Below, piece by piece: positions 56,951 through 64,000 of a stretch of 64,000 nucleotides of DNA. The notes below the pieces were generated by a model. The model made no database searches. It was not told where the DNA came from and saw only the letters and a program-made list of their open reading frames with translations. Positions within the stretch are counted from its first letter, which is position 1; each line of letters opens with the position of its first letter. The stretch spans positions 2,976,001-3,040,000 of the forward strand of contig NZ_CP079737.1 in the NCBI RefSeq assembly GCF_019916025.1. The letters run 5' to 3'. Made by a program: the position numbers and the translations under genes. Origin of the DNA: Paraclostridium bifermentans. GTDB taxonomy: Bacteria > Bacillota > Clostridia > Peptostreptococcales > Peptostreptococcaceae.

Positions 56951-57102
56951 TATAATATTATAGAACTCCAATTATTTTTTTGCAACAATTATATAAATTT
57001 ATTTTTTAATGCACATAATAATAGTTTTTTTATTATATATATATAATAAAGTGTTTTCAGAAATAAGATTCGAAAGTCTTTTATTTAGGAGGTTATTAAC
57101 TT

Positions 57103-57606
57103 ATGAATTTCGATGGTTATATGAACCCTATGTTTTCTGACATGGATAATAAATATATATATCCTATGCCTTATGTTAATCCTATGATATATATGAACCC
57201 TTACATGATGAATCAACCTAATTGTCAAAATGCTAAAAAACAACCTAGTACTGATAATCAAGCTGATCAGTTACAAAATCCTTATCAAAATAATACTATG
57301 ATGTATATGAACCCTTATATGATGAATCCTATGATGAGTGGTGGTATAGATCCTAATATGCTTATGCAAATGTACATGCAAATGATGCAGATGATGCAAA
57401 TGATGGGTTGTATGCCAAATATGAATCCTATGGGGAATCCTAGTATGGATAACTTAATGCAGGATTCTATGGGAGGAGGCTATCCAGACCCTTCAAAACA
57501 ACAAATGGGTGGTATGCCTATGATGATGCCTATGATGGGTTGTATGCCTGGTATGCCCGGCATGCCTAATATAAACATAGAAGAATTCGATGAAGAGGAA
57601 ATGTAA
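57103..57606 (+). CDS. Met-rich low-complexity protein
   Basis: A 167-residue protein of which 43 residues are Met, with many Asn, Pro, Gly and Gln. 'YMNPYMMN' occurs twice (near residues 30 and 69), 'MQMM' runs lie near residues 90-101, and 'MGCMPGMPGMPNINIEEF' leads into an acidic tail. A clear AGGAGG site precedes the ATG. I do not recognise the family. Composition resembles spore coat or exosporium proteins of clostridia, and a Met-rich chain could bind Cu(I) or scavenge oxidants; both ideas are unproven. It ends at a bidirectional terminator. Confidence 0.85.
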   Translation: MNFDGYMNPMFSDMDNKYIYPMPYVNPMIYMNPYMMNQPNCQNAKKQPSTDNQADQLQNPYQNNTMMYMNPYMMNPMMSGGIDPNMLMQMYMQMMQMMQMMGCMPNMNPMGNPSMDNLMQDSMGGGYPDPSKQQMGGMPMMMPMMGCMPGMPGMPNINIEEFDEEEM

Positions 57607-57712
57607 ATTTATAATAAGGGAAATTTTTTTAAATTTTATGTATAAAGTTTAAAGATTGAGCTAATACTATTAATGTATTCCTCATAATATTCCCCCAATA
57701 TTATAAATACAA

Positions 57713-57747
57713 GAAAAAAGCCCTAGTGTTTACTAGGGCTTTTTTTA
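57713..57747. terminator. Bidirectional terminator
   Basis: AAAAAAGCCCTAGTG and the near-exact complement ACTAGGGCTTTTTTT pair around TTT, with A- and T-runs on both sides. It serves the Met-rich gene (plus) and the DUF948-like gene (minus). Confidence 0.93.
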
Positions 57748-57755
57748 TGTTTATT

Positions 57756-58088
57756 CTATTTGCTAACAACACCTTTTACAATCTTTAATATATCTGTCGC
57801 AATTTCAACGTTAGATTTTACACTTTCTTTCGCTACTATAAAGTCTGCAGTTGTATCTGTTATAACTTCTGTAACATCTTTTAAATTATCACTTATCTCA
57901 GTAAAATTATCTGCTACTTCCGGTAATCTATTAATTGTAGTAGTTATGTTTTGAGAATTAGAAGAAATTAAATTCTTTATATTCTTTATAAATTCATTTA
58001 AATTCTTTAATGTAAATATCAAGTATAAAATTGCTATACATCCTAATACAGCTAATACAAAATATATTGCATTTATATCTATATACAT
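57756..58088 (-). CDS. DUF948-like membrane-anchored protein
   Basis: A 110-residue protein with one N-terminal membrane helix (residues 8-26) and an amphipathic, coiled-coil-like remainder ('ADNFTEISDNLKDVTEVIT'). This is the layout of DUF948 proteins, which in Firmicutes are often paired with a YtxH protein, as here. It follows the YtxH gene by one base, so both form one operon. Exact role unknown; a general-stress or envelope role is only inferred. Confidence 0.8.
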   Translation of the reverse strand: MYIDINAIYFVLAVLGCIAILYLIFTLKNLNEFIKNIKNLISSNSQNITTTINRLPEVADNFTEISDNLKDVTEVITDTTADFIVAKESVKSNVEIATDILKIVKGVVSK

Positions 58089-58089
58089 A

Positions 58090-58476
58090 TTAAGCTCCTT
58101 GTGTTTCGCTTTGTTCTAGCTTAATAACATCTTCATTTTCTATCTCTTCATTTTCATTTAAATTTTTCTTACTTTGTAAGTACTCTTTAATTTTATTCTT
58201 AGATTCTTGGAAATTTGCTTTTCCATTGTTTAATTTATCATTTACTTTAATTTTTGCCTGTTGAGATTTTTCATTTACAGTAGTTGCAACTTTTTGAGAT
58301 TTATCTTTTAAATCTAATCTAGTTTCTTTCCCTGACTTAGGTGCTAATAATATTCCACCTAGTGCTCCAGCTGTAACACCTGCTGCTACTCCTACTGTAG
58401 CTATTTTCATTTTTTTATTTCTTTCTGCTACTTTTTTTGCTCTTCTTTTTTGTTCTATTTTTTTTGCTAAACTCAT
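58090..58476 (-). CDS. YtxH domain-containing protein
   Basis: A 128-residue protein. A basic N-terminus (residues 1-24) is followed by the YtxH segment 'VGVAAGVTAGALGGILLAPK' (residues 29-48) with 'SGKETRLDLKDKSQK', and then a Lys/Glu-rich helical tail. YtxH proteins in B. subtilis belong to the general stress response. It starts with an AGGAGGGG site and heads the two-gene unit with the DUF948-like gene. Confidence 0.88.
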   Translation of the reverse strand: MSLAKKIEQKRRAKKVAERNKKMKIATVGVAAGVTAGALGGILLAPKSGKETRLDLKDKSQKVATTVNEKSQQAKIKVNDKLNNGKANFQESKNKIKEYLQSKKNLNENEEIENEDVIKLEQSETQGA

Positions 58477-58558
58477 CTTAACCCCTCCTATAACTTTTAA
58501 TAATCACTTTATACCCAAATTATAAGATTTATAACCTTTCTTGTCAATTTTTGCCAAA

Positions 58559-59653
58559 TTAATCTAAAAAATCATAAAAATCTTCAGATTCCGACTCAAC
58601 AAAATCATATAGAACATTTTGTTCAAAAAATATTTCTTCTTCTAATGTTACATAATTTTTAAAGTTACATTGTATTAATTTATTTATATACAGTCTATCT
58701 TTTTCATTATATGTAGCAACAAAAAATTTATCGTTCATTTGATAATATAATGCACTTAAATCATTGTTTATTACATAAGTTTCTTTTTTTACATGATTAT
58801 TATCAAAATTAAATCTTGTAAATAACATTCCTAAATCAAGTTCACTTTTTAATACAAATGGATTTAATTTATAAAATTTATCTAAGAATTCTGTTTTATC
58901 TTGTAAATCATAAATCGCTATATATTCTGGCTTTGATATTTCGTCAAACACTTCAAAATCATAAATATCTGCTTTATCAGTAAACATTAGAGAGTCTATT
59001 TTGTATTCATCGTTTTTGTAAGTTATATGGAAAGCTAACTTGCAAGTGTAATATCCGTCACTATCTTCATATAAAACATCACATAAATACATACCATCAT
59101 CTTTTTTAGTAACTTTATTTTTTAAAAGAGCCCCATTAATATTTGTTATATGCATTTCTGAAATTTTTTCATTATTAGAAAAGTATTTTAAACTATCTTT
59201 ATCCCATGCAATAAATCTCATAGTCATGTAATTGATAAATTCTATATCATTATCAACTTTTTTACATATTTTTGGATACAGATCAAATATATTAACTTTC
59301 GATTCATATTTATCTATAAAGTCTATATATTCCTCAATATTGCCAGGTAATTCTTTTTCCCAATAATATGTTTTTTTACCATAGTAATTGACTAAACTAA
59401 GAGCTTCTTCTTCTGTAAGTTGGATTCTGTCAGCTCCTAGTCCTCCCATTAATCGCTCTTGCTCTCTATTTAATTCTTCATACGAAGCGTTTCTTAAACT
59501 TACATAGTCCGCTATTCCTAACCCTTCTGCATCTATTAAAAAATACTGATACACAATGTCATCATTATCTTCCCATCCAATTATAAGTCCCATACTTCCC
59601 ATAAGTCTTGAATTCGTAACCTTTGCAAAAATGAAATCCATTTTATCAAACAT
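58559..59653 (-). CDS. Hypothetical protein
   Basis: A 364-residue soluble protein that I do not recognise. It has no signal peptide or membrane segment and is acidic and rich in aromatic residues. The N-terminal part contains 'RLMGSMGLIIGWEDND' and 'QYFLIDAEGLGIADY'; the middle 'YYGKKTYYWEKELPGNIEEY'; the C-terminus ends in 'ESESEDFYDFLD'. The start is unclear: GGAAGG touches the ATG at 59653, so the ATG four codons later (59641) is an alternative. It is a single gene between the YtxH unit and the divergent HAD gene. Confidence 0.8.
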   Translation of the reverse strand: MFDKMDFIFAKVTNSRLMGSMGLIIGWEDNDDIVYQYFLIDAEGLGIADYVSLRNASYEELNREQERLMGGLGADRIQLTEEEALSLVNYYGKKTYYWEKELPGNIEEYIDFIDKYESKVNIFDLYPKICKKVDNDIEFINYMTMRFIAWDKDSLKYFSNNEKISEMHITNINGALLKNKVTKKDDGMYLCDVLYEDSDGYYTCKLAFHITYKNDEYKIDSLMFTDKADIYDFEVFDEISKPEYIAIYDLQDKTEFLDKFYKLNPFVLKSELDLGMLFTRFNFDNNHVKKETYVINNDLSALYYQMNDKFFVATYNEKDRLYINKLIQCNFKNYVTLEEEIFFEQNVLYDFVESESEDFYDFLD

Positions 59654-59839
59654 CCTTCCTTGAACCTGTTTATTTTCAATCCAAATCTATAATAAACCCT
59701 ATTGATATATTCAGTTTATATAATAACAATATACCCATTTAAAAATTAATTTTAAATTATTTCTTATATTTTTACAACTATATGCTAAATTTATAATATA
59801 ATAGATAAAAGAAAAATCGCATTAATTGAGGTGATATAT

Positions 59840-60568
59840 ATGAAAAAAACTGCAGCTTTCTTTGATATAGATGGGACTCTGTATAGAGATTCTCTAATGG
59901 TTGAGCACTTCAAGAAACTAATACGCTATGAAATCGTAGATGAAAAGGTATGGTTAACTAATGCTAGAGATACATTTGTTAACTGGGACAAGAGACAGGG
60001 GAACTATGATGATTATTTATTTGAGGTTTGTGATATATATGTTGAATCTCTAAAAGGTTTAGACTTATGTTCTATACACTTTACTAGTAATCAAGTTATA
60101 AAGTTAAAATCTGATAGAGTTTATAAATATACTCGTTCTCAAATAAAATGGCATTTAGACCAAGGTCACATTGTAATATTCATTTCTGGAAGTCCGGATT
60201 TCTTAGTTTCTAAAATGGCAACTAAATATAATGCTACTGATTTCATAGGTAGTACTTATGTCTTTGAAGACGGTAAATTTAATGGAGAAGTAATTCCTAT
60301 GTGGGACTCAGCTAGTAAAAATGTAGCTATTAATGACTTTGTTGAAAAGTATAATATTGATTTATCTAAATCATATGCATATGGAGATACAAATGGAGAT
60401 ATTAATATGCTTAGAAGAGTAGGTAATCCTGTTGCTATAAACCCTACTAAAGAACTTCTTCACCAAATAAGTAATGATGAAAATATAAAGGATATATCTA
60501 AAATAATAATAGAGAGAAAAGATTTAGTTTACCAACTACCTGCATCTGTCGATGTTCTAGATATATAA
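59840..60568 (+). CDS. HAD-IB family hydrolase (phosphoserine phosphatase-like)
   Basis: A 242-residue HAD phosphatase. Motif I 'AAFFDIDGTLYRDSLMVEHF' at residues 4-23, motif II 'VIFISGSPDFLVSKMATKYN' near residue 110, and motif IV 'SYAYGDTNGDINMLRRVGNP' near residue 179 place it with the SerB/PSP-like HAD-IB group. The cap domain between motifs I and II is the C1 type. The substrate cannot be read from the sequence. The start at 59840 has a GAGGTG site; the next gene follows by 15 bases. Confidence 0.93.
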   Translation: MKKTAAFFDIDGTLYRDSLMVEHFKKLIRYEIVDEKVWLTNARDTFVNWDKRQGNYDDYLFEVCDIYVESLKGLDLCSIHFTSNQVIKLKSDRVYKYTRSQIKWHLDQGHIVIFISGSPDFLVSKMATKYNATDFIGSTYVFEDGKFNGEVIPMWDSASKNVAINDFVEKYNIDLSKSYAYGDTNGDINMLRRVGNPVAINPTKELLHQISNDENIKDISKIIIERKDLVYQLPASVDVLDI

Positions 60569-60583
60569 TTTTAGGAGGTATTA

Positions 60584-61348
60584 ATGACTTTTACAAATGA
60601 TAGAGATTTTATGAAAAGATTAGAAGATGATATAGAACATTTAAGTAAAACACTATACTTAGATAATCCTGATTTATGGTTAGATTTTTTAGAAAAATCA
60701 ACAGATAAAGACTTTGATGAAATGTCTTTATTTTTCGCAGCTAAATATAATTATGTTTCGATTATAAAATTTGCTGTGGAGATAAATAATTTTAATTTAA
60801 ATTCTAAATCTAAAAACATGTCATTTAATTGTGTTAAAAACCATTTAATAGATATCGCTCGCTCTGAAAATTCAATAGACGTATTAGCTTATCTATCTGA
60901 TGAGGAAGTATCTGATATAGTAGATTCAGTCGATGAACCTAATACTTTACATGAAAGTTCAAAATTAACTATTTCGTATAACTGTCCTCATTGTAATTCT
61001 AATATATATGAGACGGGATACAAAGTTCTAATTTCTTCAAATTGCACATATTCAGCATATGATAGAAAAATCATTAGATCAAATCCAGAAGAATTAGATT
61101 ACGTAACTTGCATTAACTGTAATAACAAAATAAATGATATTACACCTAAACAATTAGAAACTTTAACAACAGTGGAAAACTGTGGTACATGTGGATCTCA
61201 CATACCTACAATAGGAATTTTAAAAGAAGTAAATTCAAACTTTAATAAATCAACTGGTATTTTTGAGGATGCAAATTCTACATTTTGTTGCAAATCTTGT
61301 AGAAAACCTTTAGAAGATATACAGTTAAGACATTTTAATCTAATTTAA
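60584..61348 (+). CDS. Hypothetical protein with zinc-ribbon C-terminus
   Basis: A 254-residue protein with two parts. Residues 1-120 are helical; 'MSLFFAAKYNYVSIIKFAVE' looks like an ankyrin-type helix pair. Residues 128-254 carry four CxxC-type pairs: 'CPHC' (near 134), 'CINC' (near 178), 'CGTC' (near 201) and 'CKSC' (near 236), so at least one, probably two, zinc ribbons. I know no named family for it. It is co-transcribed with the HAD hydrolase upstream (15-base gap) and ends at a strong terminator. Confidence 0.85.
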   Translation: MTFTNDRDFMKRLEDDIEHLSKTLYLDNPDLWLDFLEKSTDKDFDEMSLFFAAKYNYVSIIKFAVEINNFNLNSKSKNMSFNCVKNHLIDIARSENSIDVLAYLSDEEVSDIVDSVDEPNTLHESSKLTISYNCPHCNSNIYETGYKVLISSNCTYSAYDRKIIRSNPEELDYVTCINCNNKINDITPKQLETLTTVENCGTCGSHIPTIGILKEVNSNFNKSTGIFEDANSTFCCKSCRKPLEDIQLRHFNLI

Positions 61349-61371
61349 TTTAAAATTTCCCAGGAAATTTT

Positions 61372-61410
61372 AAAAACCCACTCTTTATCTGCTAAAGAGT
61401 GGGTTTTTTT
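61372..61410 (+). terminator. Terminator of the HAD / zinc-ribbon operon
   Basis: AAAACCCACTCTTTA and TAAAGAGTGGGTTTTTTT pair around TCTGC, with a T-tract on the plus strand. The dispersed element (61409-61512) begins directly behind it. Confidence 0.92.
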
Positions 61411-61512
61411 ACGCTTAAGCAAATCATGATTATCGAAAAAACTGTTAATAAACCCTCAAACTTAATTATATAAATATACTATAATTTGAGCGACATGAGC
61501 GAAGCGAATTTT
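61409..61512 (+). repeat. Dispersed post-terminator element, copy 2
   Basis: Starts at the T-tract with ACGCTTAAG and ends with GCGACATGAGCGAAGCGAAT, the same two ends as the element at 1776-1917, in the same order behind a terminator. The middle is AT-rich and differs. It lacks the 19-base hairpin insert of copy 1. It ends at the stop codon of the minus-strand gene that follows. Confidence 0.55.
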
Positions 61513-62003
61513 TATTTAAACTTAATTATTTTCTTAATCTTAACATCATAGTATTCAATAAATAGAGTATATACATAGTCATATACAATAAAACCTATTT
61601 CAAATCCAATTACAGTAAATAAGTTCATCGGTATGAATATAAACGCTTTGAGAATTATATATAGCAACACTGCAATTAGATTAGCAAAAGCTATTTTAAA
61701 AACTAGTTCTATATATACTCTTTGATTTTTTTCTATCAAACATTTTACTAATCCATAAATTCCAAATGTAAATACATAAAAAATCCACTGTGCTTTATTT
61801 TGTATAATAAAGAAACTCAATAGAATCGATGCTATAGAAAATATTGCTCCATATTTTCCTCCATACTCTATTATTACTATAGAAACTATAAAAGAAGCTG
61901 CCCCCATAAAAAACAAAGTATTAATGGGAATTATGTTTGATAAAATTAATAAAATTATGTTTAAAGACAGCAAAATCCCAGTATATGCTATTTTTTTACT
62001 CAT
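61512..62003 (-). CDS. Hypothetical polytopic membrane protein
   Basis: A 163-residue protein with about five membrane helices (near residues 5-27, 29-47, 52-66, 72-87 and 101-150). The size and helix layout resemble S components of ECF transporters, but I see no substrate motif and do not recognise the family. It follows the Cys-rich TPR gene with a short gap, so it is co-transcribed with it and the DUF5685 gene. The start ATG at 62003 has AGGAT 7 bases upstream; an in-frame ATG two codons earlier is less likely. Confidence 0.8.
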   Translation of the reverse strand: MSKKIAYTGILLSLNIILLILSNIIPINTLFFMGAASFIVSIVIIEYGGKYGAIFSIASILLSFFIIQNKAQWIFYVFTFGIYGLVKCLIEKNQRVYIELVFKIAFANLIAVLLYIILKAFIFIPMNLFTVIGFEIGFIVYDYVYTLFIEYYDVKIKKIIKFK

Positions 62004-62012
62004 ATCCATATC

Positions 62013-62459
62013 CTAACAACACTCTATAAAGTCACCACCAAAGCATTCGCATATACTATCTAGGCACCATAACTTCGTACAAACTTCACAGAAATCGTCT
62101 CCGCAGCAACAACAATCATCACAACAGCAACAACAACAGCATCCATCTAAGCCATTATGTCTTCTTCTATTGTAATTATGAGCTCTCCTATTATAGTTGT
62201 CATAGTTATTGTTATATCTTGTAATTGCATCTTCATAAACTTTATTTTCAGGTTCTATGCTTATAGCTTTTTTTAAGTATGATTCTCCTTGATCGTAATA
62301 ACCTAAATTTAAAGATGCTATACCTATAAGATAATTCCAGCTAGCACTACTTTTATCAACTATAGATATTAATATGTCATATCCATTTTGAAATTCTTTA
62401 TTGCTTATAAATTCTTTTGCCAAGTTGAACTTTTCATTATAAGTAGGATTGTTGTACAT
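62013..62459 (-). CDS. TPR protein with Cys-rich C-terminal domain
   Basis: A 148-residue protein in three parts. Residues 1-85 hold TPR-like helices ('SYLKKAISIEPENKVYEDAI'), 86-104 an Asn/Tyr/Arg-rich linker, and 105-148 a domain with 18 Cys, including a run of seven and a run of four separated by two Asp, then 'CLDSICECFGGDFIECC'. From memory, a similar C-terminal motif ends J-domain proteins encoded beside DUF5685 genes in other clostridia; the J domain is absent here. Metal or iron-sulfur binding is inferred. It overlaps the DUF5685 gene by 23 bases. Confidence 0.82.
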   Translation of the reverse strand: MYNNPTYNEKFNLAKEFISNKEFQNGYDILISIVDKSSASWNYLIGIASLNLGYYDQGESYLKKAISIEPENKVYEDAITRYNNNYDNYNRRAHNYNRRRHNGLDGCCCCCCCDDCCCCGDDFCEVCTKLWCLDSICECFGGDFIECC

Positions 62460-63288
62460 TAACTTCACACCCTTTATTTAAAATATTTTTATATCTAAGA
62501 TAAACACCTGAATAAATTATATTATCTATAATGTTTATATTAGCTTTTATATGTAGATTATCTATAGACTGTGCTAAATATCCTAAGCTTATAGATATAA
62601 GTCTATCCACCTTTTGTTTTAGTTCTTCTTTTTTATCTATGTATTCAATAAAAGGATTATATCTTCCTTTTTTTACGTCTTTATCTAAATCTTCATAAGC
62701 GTCTAATGTATATATATATTTACCTATATTAAATCCAATATTTCTTAAATCATCTCTATATTGATCGTCCTTGTAAGAAAAAATTTCCCCCATAAGATTT
62801 CCAAATGTATTAGAAACTGCATCTATGTTGGTACTCCTTTCATCTTCTAAGTCTTTTAGATTTTGTAATTGTTGTTTTATATAATCTGCTTTTTCAGGAT
62901 ATTTATCGTAAGCTTTTTTCAGCTTTCCTTTGTATATATTATAAGCTAATATATCTTTTATTCCTTTATCATCATTTAAATTATCTTCTAACTTATAATA
63001 AGTTAAGAGTACATTCATGCTAGCAGCGTATTCTGTTATCTCATTAACTATTCTCATTTTTTTATTTATAGGGTTAGCTATACACACTTCTTTAGTTATA
63101 GTAGCTTTAGGCCTATAAACAGAAGTTAAAAGTAAAATTAAAAAAGTTATATCATAATTTAGAGACAGTCTAGATATCTCTCCATGATTTTCCTTTAAAT
63201 ACTTGCACAACCCACAATAATATCCCTTATATGTGTCAAACTCTCTAAATGTTAAATCCATCTTATTTATTCTAACATATCCAAACAT
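62437..63288 (-). CDS. DUF5685 family protein
   Basis: A 283-residue protein with the family start 'MFGYVRINKMDLTFREFD' and 'YKGYYCGLCKYLKENHGEIS' near residue 20, where the CxxC pair is conserved. A further Cys is in 'VCIANPINKKMR' near residue 69, and the segment 'LDAYEDLDKDVKKGRYNPF' near residue 196 has the acidic residues of the helical core. The helical make-up with DxxxD patterns recalls prenyl-synthase-like folds, but that is a guess. It heads the three-gene unit with the Cys-rich protein and the membrane protein. Confidence 0.88.
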   Translation of the reverse strand: MFGYVRINKMDLTFREFDTYKGYYCGLCKYLKENHGEISRLSLNYDITFLILLLTSVYRPKATITKEVCIANPINKKMRIVNEITEYAASMNVLLTYYKLEDNLNDDKGIKDILAYNIYKGKLKKAYDKYPEKADYIKQQLQNLKDLEDERSTNIDAVSNTFGNLMGEIFSYKDDQYRDDLRNIGFNIGKYIYTLDAYEDLDKDVKKGRYNPFIEYIDKKEELKQKVDRLISISLGYLAQSIDNLHIKANINIIDNIIYSGVYLRYKNILNKGCEVNVQQSYL

Positions 63289-63474
63289 TATTATCCTTTC
63301 TATATCTATGAATTTAAATTCTATAAATATATTATCTTTTTCTTTATATAATATACATTTTTTTGCATTATATCAATTTATATAAATTTAATCATATAGC
63401 TCTATTTTTATCACATATTGTAATCATATACAAATAAATACGCTTTATACTATATAATATTAGTTATATTAAAA

Positions 63475-63517
63475 ATAAAAAGCTATAAGAATTATATAAT
63501 TCTTATAGCTTTTTTAA
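63475..63517. terminator. Terminator after the TIGR00300 gene
   Basis: AAAAAGCTATAAGAATTA and TAATTCTTATAGCTTTTT form a perfect hairpin with T-tract on the minus strand, about 25 bases after the stop at 63542. Confidence 0.92.
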
Positions 63518-63541
63518 TGCAAATTTACTTATTTTCAAGTA

Positions 63542-64000
63542 TTAGTCAACTAAGTTTTTAGCTAATTTTTCTAATAAATCTTGTACATTTGTAACCATAG
63601 TTATAACTTCTAAGCTACCTCTATCTCTTAACTTATTAACTGCAAATTCAGATATATCTATAGTGTAGAAATGAACAGGTCTTACTTTTCCATCTACAAC
63701 CCTATAAGAAGGAGTCATGTTTCCTACAGCTATAGTATGAAGTTGAGTAGCTAAACAAATTACTGTTGTAGCTTTTTTTACATGACTTCTCATAGCATCT
63801 TGTGCTTGATAAACGTCCCCATAAACTATTGGTAATGGTCCATCATCTCTTATAGATCCTCCAAGAACTATAGGTACATTATTTTTAACACAAGCATGGA
63901 TTATTCCATCTTGTATATTTTCATTTTCTATTAATTTTTCTATAGATCCTGCTCCTCTAGCTTTATTTAATAAATCTAGATGGTGATAGTGTCCATTTTG
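63542..64000 (-). CDS. TIGR00300 family (LOR/SDH bifunctional domain) protein, 5' end cut by the window
   Basis: The frame is open from the window edge, so 152 C-terminal residues are visible and the internal ATG at 63793 is not the start. 'QNGHYHHLDLLNKARGAG', 'IIHACVKNNVPIVLGGSIRD', 'DGPLPIVYGDVYQAQDAMR' and 'ATQLHTIAVGNMTPSYRV' fit the conserved TIGR00300 (LOR/SDH) domain, related to enzymes of arginine/ornithine handling. The N-terminal part lies beyond the window. Substrate is not certain. Confidence 0.85.
   Translation of the reverse strand, partial: QNGHYHHLDLLNKARGAGSIEKLIENENIQDGIIHACVKNNVPIVLGGSIRDDGPLPIVYGDVYQAQDAMRSHVKKATTVICLATQLHTIAVGNMTPSYRVVDGKVRPVHFYTIDISEFAVNKLRDRGSLEVITMVTNVQDLLEKLAKNLVD

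Noticed and set aside
63542-63793. Separate 83-residue gene
   Set aside because: The frame continues upstream to the window edge with family motifs, so this is the C-terminal end of a longer gene.

Overview
The window is AT-rich DNA from an anaerobic, spore-forming-type Firmicute of class Clostridia. Tandem reverse rubrerythrins, GlpP antitermination, a complete anaerobic (cbi-type) cobalamin pathway and a catabolite-repression box of the form described for Clostridioides difficile point to Peptostreptococcaceae (a Paraclostridium, Paeniclostridium or Romboutsia-like genus). That placement is inferred; a 16S search would settle it. Almost all genes lie on the minus strand, so the transcription order is from high to low coordinates.

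Layout. 1-2.2 kb: cobalt ECF transporter cbiM-cbiN-cbiQ behind a cobalamin riboswitch. 2.4-9.7 kb: glycerol regulon glpP, glpF, glpK, a glycerophosphodiesterase, an FAD/BFD glycerol-3-phosphate dehydrogenase, a second FAD oxidoreductase and a DUF1667 protein, with two GlpP-type terminator leaders. 10-12.1 kb: two almost identical reverse rubrerythrin genes and a rhodanese lipoprotein. 12.2-17.6 kb: rRNA operon 1 (16S-23S-tRNA-Gly-5S). 17.7-19.3 kb: precorrin-2 dehydrogenase, an HExxH protein and an AhpD-like protein. 19.5-42.6 kb: a 24-gene tetrapyrrole block with two cobalamin riboswitches. 42.7-46.8 kb: decaying ABC and regulator remnants around an intact MacB/Bce-like ABC pair. 46.9-52.2 kb: rRNA operon 2 (tRNA-Thr in the spacer). 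52.3-64 kb: hemolysin III-like protein, catalase-like protein, Zn/Cd P-type ATPase with ArsR regulator, a Met-rich protein, envelope-type small proteins, a HAD hydrolase, a DUF5685/Cys-rich operon and a truncated TIGR00300 gene.

How it works together. hemA-hemL-hemB-hemC-hemD make uroporphyrinogen III from glutamyl-tRNA; CobA and the unlinked precorrin-2 dehydrogenase make sirohydrochlorin; CbiK inserts cobalt; CbiL, H, F, G, D, J, E, T and C build the corrin ring; CbiA, P, B, CobD and a PduX-like kinase amidate it and add the aminopropanol arm; CobU, S, T and C attach the lower ligand. CbiMNQ imports cobalt. Three cobalamin riboswitches, each followed by an intrinsic terminator, shut this down when B12 is plentiful. 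No protoporphyrin/heme branch gene and no corrinoid adenosyltransferase is in the window.

The most unusual signals are at the non-coding level. Downstream of each 5S gene lies a long hairpin whose two arms differ between the operons by compensatory changes, followed by 106-bp tandem copies of one arm. A separate ~100-140 bp element occurs twice, each time directly behind a terminator T-tract. The two rRNA operons are direct repeats that bracket the whole tetrapyrrole block.
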